From: Sabellastarte sp. h YS-2021
Taxonomy: Eukaryota; Annelida; Polychaeta; Sabellida; Sabellidae
Direction of reading: 5' to 3'
NCBI GenBank assembly: GCA_964017235.1
Contig: OZ024927.1
Location: 56,797,293-56,861,292 of the forward strand
DNA: 64,000 nucleotides
Position numbers and translations under genes: made by a program. Below, in pieces: positions 49,001 through 55,000 of this stretch. Every line of letters begins with the position of its first letter. Position 1 is the stretch's first letter. The notes under the pieces were generated by a model, which saw nothing but the letters and a program-made list of their open reading frames with translations, was not told the DNA's origin and ran no database searches.

Positions 49001-52000
49001 TCTTCTCTAGAAATTCTGGTACCCTCCAGTTGTTCTTGAGATGCCACTGTATGGGTCTCATGTGCAGTCGGCCGAGGTGAACCTGTTTTTCTGTGGCTGT
49101 TAGTAGGCCTATCAGGGACATGAACTGTCGGACCGGACAGGCCGGTAACGACAGGAGTAGTTGTATCTTGCCCTGAAGGCTTTGCCACCGGTCCAGGGTC
49201 GGTCTGACCCGGCCGGACCTGAGGTCGAACTGGTAACCTACAAAGTCGAAGATCTGTTTGGGTTCCAGCTCTGATTTCTCTAAATTCACCAGCCAACCTA
49301 GGTCCTGGCACATTTTGATCAGGACTTGGGTATGGTGGAGACAAGTTTTGCGGGATTTGGATCTCACCAACCAGTCGTCTAGGTACTGGTGGATTCTTAT
49401 ACCCTTGTGTGTGGCCATCAGTTTCACCTCCTTTGCGACCACAGTAAACTCCAAGGGTGCTGTGGACAGTCCGAACGGCAGGGCCTTGAACTGGTATGTT
49501 CGCCCTTGGACGTGAAATCTCAAATATTTCCTGGATTGTTCCTGTATTGGAATATGGAAATAGGCGTCCTGAAAGTCTATGGATGTGACCCATTCCCCTT
49601 GTTGGAGTGATGACCTGATGGTTTCCGGTGTCTCCATATTGAATTTCTCCACCTTGAGGAAGAGATTTAGTTTGCTCAGGTCTAGGATAGGTCTCCACCT
49701 GTTGTTTGGTTTCGGAACTAGAAATAGCCGATTGAAAAACCCTAGGGACTTTTGATTTTGAACTAGTTCCACTGCATTTTTGTCGATAAGTTGATGTAAT
49801 GCCTCCATCAGGTAGCTGTCCCTGTGAAGATTGACATAGCAACTTACGACTGTGGGATATCTTGTGAGCCTGGGTCGAATCCGGAAGGGGAGGGGGTAAC
49901 CCTCTCTCAAAATATGAGTTGCTTTCGGACCGGCCCCCAGCTCCAGCCAAACTTTCCAAAAGTGTTGGAATCGAGCCCCTACAGGATAAGTTGTGACAAC
50001 ATTTCTGACATTTGTTACAGGTTGGACATAAGACAATTGAGTGACACAAGAAGCACCTTTCACATATTTTACTGTATGACTCTTTTGAAAGGGATGACAG
50101 TCTGCTACCCCGGGACTTATTTCTTTCTTTTGCGAAAGCCCGGGGACAGTATGAGCATGGTTCACAACATTTAATTTTACAACAGTGTCTTTGTATTGTC
50201 TTTGTTCTGTAACTGGGCTCCCGGCCAGCAGTCCTTCCTGTGATTTGAAAACACATTGATTGTCATTTATATGACTGCTGGCCCTTGGCTGGTCGCGAGG
50301 AGTAGTAAGGTGATTTGCCCTTGCCTCTCTTGCTTTGTCCTCTGTATCCCACATTTTTCCAAGCTGGACGATCCGGCTTTTTATTGTCTGGTCGTTTTTC
50401 TGGCCGCTCATAGGGGTGGAAGCGAGCTTTCTTCCCAGTGTGAATCTGTCCTTTCGATTCAAAGGTGGCTATGTCCTGCTCTGCCTGCTTTAAAGCTTCT
50501 TCTGGGAAAAGCGTAGACATGTTAAGCGGACCTGTCCGGAGAGCAGCCAAGGTGTCCGGCTTTATACCAGGTTTGAGGTGAGACAGGTATGCATCCCTCC
50601 TGGTGAGTGTGGAGTTGGCCACTGTAATGAAAACAAAGTCAGTAAGATGTTCAAAGGTCTTGGCCATAGCTTGGGTGATACCCGAGTTAAAATCCAGGAG
50701 GAACTGCAACTCCTCAGCAGCACCAGAGACCTTGGATGAAGATTTTCCCTTGCTAAGTTCCAACTTAATGGCTTTTAACTGTGATCTCATATTGTCCTGC
50801 ACTTTGTTCAGACACCTATTGAATGCTGCAGCCTGATTGCACATGGTGGATGCTTCGCGGGCTGCCTTCTCCCAGCGTCGTAGATTGTCCTGAGAGATCT
50901 GACGCGAAGGGGGAGGGGTGGAGGCAATACCTGCTGCTCTGGCAATCCTGCTGTAGGTGCTGTTCACTTTGGATGAGTCGGTATTCCAAGAAGACAATGA
51001 CTTGCCAGAAGAAGCCTTTTGTGGATCAGATACCAAACTGTACCATTTCTGTTGTGATCTGGCTGGTCATATAAATTGGTCTTTTAGTAAACCACCCGCC
51101 TCTGAGCTGCGAGACGGGTAGCCTTCTACCAAGGTCAGATTAAGTTTACCCATTTTTTTTGCACAGCCACTCATCCGTGGGCATTTTTACCGACACCTTC
51201 CCTATGGGTTGAGTCCTTGGGCCAGCAAAAGGGTTGTCATCCGAGGTAGATGTTGTGGTATCAATATCCGGAATGTCTGTCCACCCCATGTAGGACCTGA
51301 TCCCCCTCATCGTCTCCCTGTAATTCTGATCCTCTGAGAGGGTCTGGTCGGGGTCAGTGACAGTGGCATCCGGGTCGTTGTCGGACAACTCCCCCTCATC
51401 TACAAAGATATCCACTGGGGGTCGGTCGGAAAACTCAGATTCGGAATCAGTGTCCATGGAAGCTGAGTCATGTTTGCCGGCCGGCACTGAGGACGATTTA
51501 CTGGAGGCCTGAAGAAAAGGTGAGCCGGTTCCAGGTAAATCTGAAAGGTGGTCGGTGTTTGGTTTGTCCTTAGGCAATTTGCTGGTCGATTGACCCTTGG
51601 AGCCAATCTGAGAGACACCATGCAAATCTGAAGACTTCTTGACAGTAGATGAAAGCGATTTGTCCGTTGCCTGTCTCTGAGGAGAGTGGTCGGTGCTGGA
51701 CAAATCTGAGGTTGGTAGTTTTTCAGCCGGTCGGATGAAGGGGTCCGAAGATTTAACTACACCAACTGGTGGGGTGTGCGTCAGTGTGATCTTAACCGGA
51801 GCAAAGGTCGGTTCTTGACTATCCAAGGTTTTTGCAATCAGGAGAGCTTCTAGTCTATTAAACCTCTCCGACCATTTAAGGTCTAACTCGTCAATCCGGG
51901 AATCTGCTGCGGATTTGTGAGCTTGAGGTGGCGATTTAGAAGGCTTTCCTTCAGCAGTCTTGTGGTGTTTAGCGGAAGCTTTCTTTTCCTGGGGTTCTGT

Positions 52001-55000
52001 TTTCTTCTTTTTCTTTTCAGAACTCAAACCCGGGGATTTGACTACCCCTTGGGCGTCCACAGCTCCCACTACCGTCACAGAAGACGGGTCGATGAGAGAG
52101 GAACTAGCTGAGTCTTTGTTTGGTGTATCAGAAGATTTCTTAAGCTCTCGCTTTTCCTTTCTAATCCTATAACTAGGAGTGGACAACTGTAAGCGTTGGT
52201 CTTCTGTGAGGGAGTTACAAGCAGGGCAGTCATTATGTGAAATGCAAGGATCTGAGCCTTTACTTTTTTCTCTACATCTAGCGCAGAAACTATGGCTGTC
52301 GAAACTGGCCATAATATGTCCACAGCTCCCGTGTTTCTGGCTAGGAGAAGACATAATGTACTGATAGAATGTGAAAATAAGATACAAACGTTCCATGACA
52401 CTCCCACAACAATGTTATATAACTTCCGAAACACTTCTTGAAGATAAACTGACAAATTCCAAAATATAAATTCACTCTCAAAATTTCGTGTACACAAGGC
52501 ACGCGCCAAACGAAAAAGATGCTATGACGTCACGCTGTCTAGACAGGAAGGAAGTACTACACGCCACCTGGCGAGTGCACAGCACTGGGCCGGCCTGGCC
52601 GGTGGAAACACAGGACGTCTTTTTCTGACGTTTGGCGGGCCGGTCTGCGCCGACCGGATAAGCTATTGTCCATTGGATAGGATGTATTAACGCAATAAAA
52701 ATTATCTTTATAAATGAATGAGATAATGATTATGTAAAAAAAAAAAGACAAATGCACATATGCAGCCATAAAAGCATGCACAGAATGTGTTTCATAATCT
52801 TTCAAGCCCATCCTTTGGCCGGCGTGTGATAAAAATGCAGCTGTAGTAACATCCGTTTAATAGTACCCTTTTTACACTAAGGAGGTGTAAGACCAAAACG
52901 CACATGTATTTAAAGCTATTGATCCCCCCCCCCCCCCCCCCCCTCAAGGATAAAAAAAGCTAATCACCTCTAGATCCTCTAGGGGTTAACATACCCCCAA
53001 AACTTGGTGAAAATCCATGCACAGGTTTAGGCTGTCGAACATCCAAAAATTTTAAGACCTTCAAATATTGCCATTTCAACAGTTGTTTCTACATACCCCC
53101 AAAAACCTAACTAGACCTAGCGCATCGGAGAACCGATACAAATTGTATCCACCGTAAAGACAATGCACCAAAACCTCTAGGACCAATAATAAGCAAGTTA
53201 TAAGCACTTTTAAGTTTGGCTGTCCTCATTTGACCTTCAAGGAGGGGCCCAAGGTCAAATCCGACCACACCAGAAGATTCCCAGAACATGATTTCCTATA
53301 TGTTGGTTTACTATCCCAAACATCTAGGACCAATAATAAGCGAGTTATAAGCACTTTTTAGTTTGGCTGTCCTCACACTTGACCTTGAAGGAGGGGCCCA
53401 AGGTCAAATCCGACCACACCAGAAGATTCCCAGAACATGATTTCCTATATGTTGGTTTACTATCCCAAACATCTAGGACCAATAATAAGCGAGTTATAAG
53501 CACTTTTTAGTTTGGCTGTCCTCATTTGACCTTGAAGGAGGGGCCCAAGGTCAAATACGACCACACTAGAAGATTCCCAGCCCATGATTTTCTATATGTT
53601 GGTTTACCATCCCAAACGTCTAGGACCAATAATAAGCGAGTTATAAGCACTTTTAAGTTTGGCTGTCCTCGTTTGACCTTGAAGAAGGGGCACAAGATCA
53701 AATCCGACCATGACAGAACATTCCCCGCCCATGATTTCCTATATGTTGGTTTACCATCCCAAACCTCTAGGACCAATAATAAGCGAGTTATAAGCACTTT
53801 TAAGTTTGGTTGTCCTCGTTGGACCTTGAATGAGGGGCCCAAGGTCAAATCCGACCACACCAGAAGAATCCCAGCCCATGATTTCCTATAGGTTGGTTTA
53901 CCATCCCAAACCTCTAGGACCAATAATAAGCGAGTTATAGGCACTTTAACCTTTGGCTATCCTCGTTTGATCTTGAAGGAGGGGCCCAAGGTCAAATCCG
54001 ACCACGCCAGAAGATTCCCAGCCCATGATTTCCTATAGGTTGGTTTTCCATCCCAAACCTCTAGGACCAATAATAAGCGAGTTATAAGCACTTTTAGGTT
54101 TGGCTGTAATCATTTGACCTTGAAGGAGGGGCCCAAGGTCAAATCCGACCACACCAGAAGATTCCCAGCCCATGATTTCCTATAGGTTGGTTTACCATCC
54201 CAAACCTCTAGGACCAATAATAAGCGAGTTATAGGCACTTTTACCTTTGGCTATCCTCGTTTGACCTTGAAGGAGGGGCCCAAGGTCAAATCCGACCACA
54301 CCAGAAGATTCCCAGCCCATGATTTCCCATATGCTGGTTTACCATCCCAAACCTCTAGGACCAATAATAAGCGAGTTGTAAGCACTTTTAAGTTTGGCTG
54401 TCCTCGTTTGACCTTGAATGAGGGGCCCAAGGTCAAATCCGACCTCACCAGAAGATTCCCAGCCCATGATTTTCTATATTTTGGTTCACCATCCCAAACC
54501 TCTAGGACCAATAATAAGAGAGTTATAGGCACTTTTACCTTTGGCTATCCTCGTTTGACCTTGAAGGAGGGGCCCAAGGTCAAATCCGACCACACCAGAA
54601 GATTCCCAGCCAATGATTTCCTATATGCTCGTTTACCATCCCAAACCTCTAGGACCAATAATAAGCGAGTTATAAGCACTTTTAAGTTTGGCTGTCCTCG
54701 TTTGACCTTGAAGGAGGGGCCCAAGGTCAAATCCAACCACGCCAGAAGATTCCCAGCCCATGATTTCCTATATGTTGGTTTACCATCCCAAACCTCTAGG
54801 ATCGATAATAAGCGAGTTATAAGCACTTTTAAGTTCTGCTATCCTCATTTGACCTTGAAGGAGGGGTCCAAGGTCAAATCTGACCACATCAAAAGATTCG
54901 CAGCACATGATTTCCTATAGGTTGGCTTCACATTGCAAACCTCTAGGACCAATAATAAGGGAGATATAGGCACTTTTAAAGTCTGCTATGTGTGTTACTT

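Larger units (their letters stand above)
46302..52702 (-). mobile_element. DIRS-B: young, nearly intact DIRS-type retrotransposon
   Basis: Minus strand. Inverted terminal repeats 46342-46511 and 52511-52680 are identical over 170 bases. The internal complementary region lies at 46571-46668. gag, RT/RNase H and tyrosine recombinase are present in that order. The recombinase and RT/RNase H frames have no stop; gag has two lesions. It sits in the 12.4 kb adaptor intron, in the same orientation as the host gene. The identical ends imply recent insertion or recent ITR homogenisation. Confidence 0.93.

Noticed and set aside
48101-50256. Overlapping 1072-codon frame as a proven protein
   Set aside because: Only the C-terminal third is a recognisable recombinase. 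The rest may be a shadow of RT/RNase H, so it is reported as a candidate, not as a gene.
51146-51165. Programmed frameshift at the A-run in DIRS-B gag
   Set aside because: The downstream frame meets a further TGA within about 30 codons, so simple decay is the better explanation.
54261-54920. 219-codon open frame on the + strand
   Set aside because: It runs through the R3 tandem array and its translation simply repeats the ~49-residue unit; the other strand is equally open.
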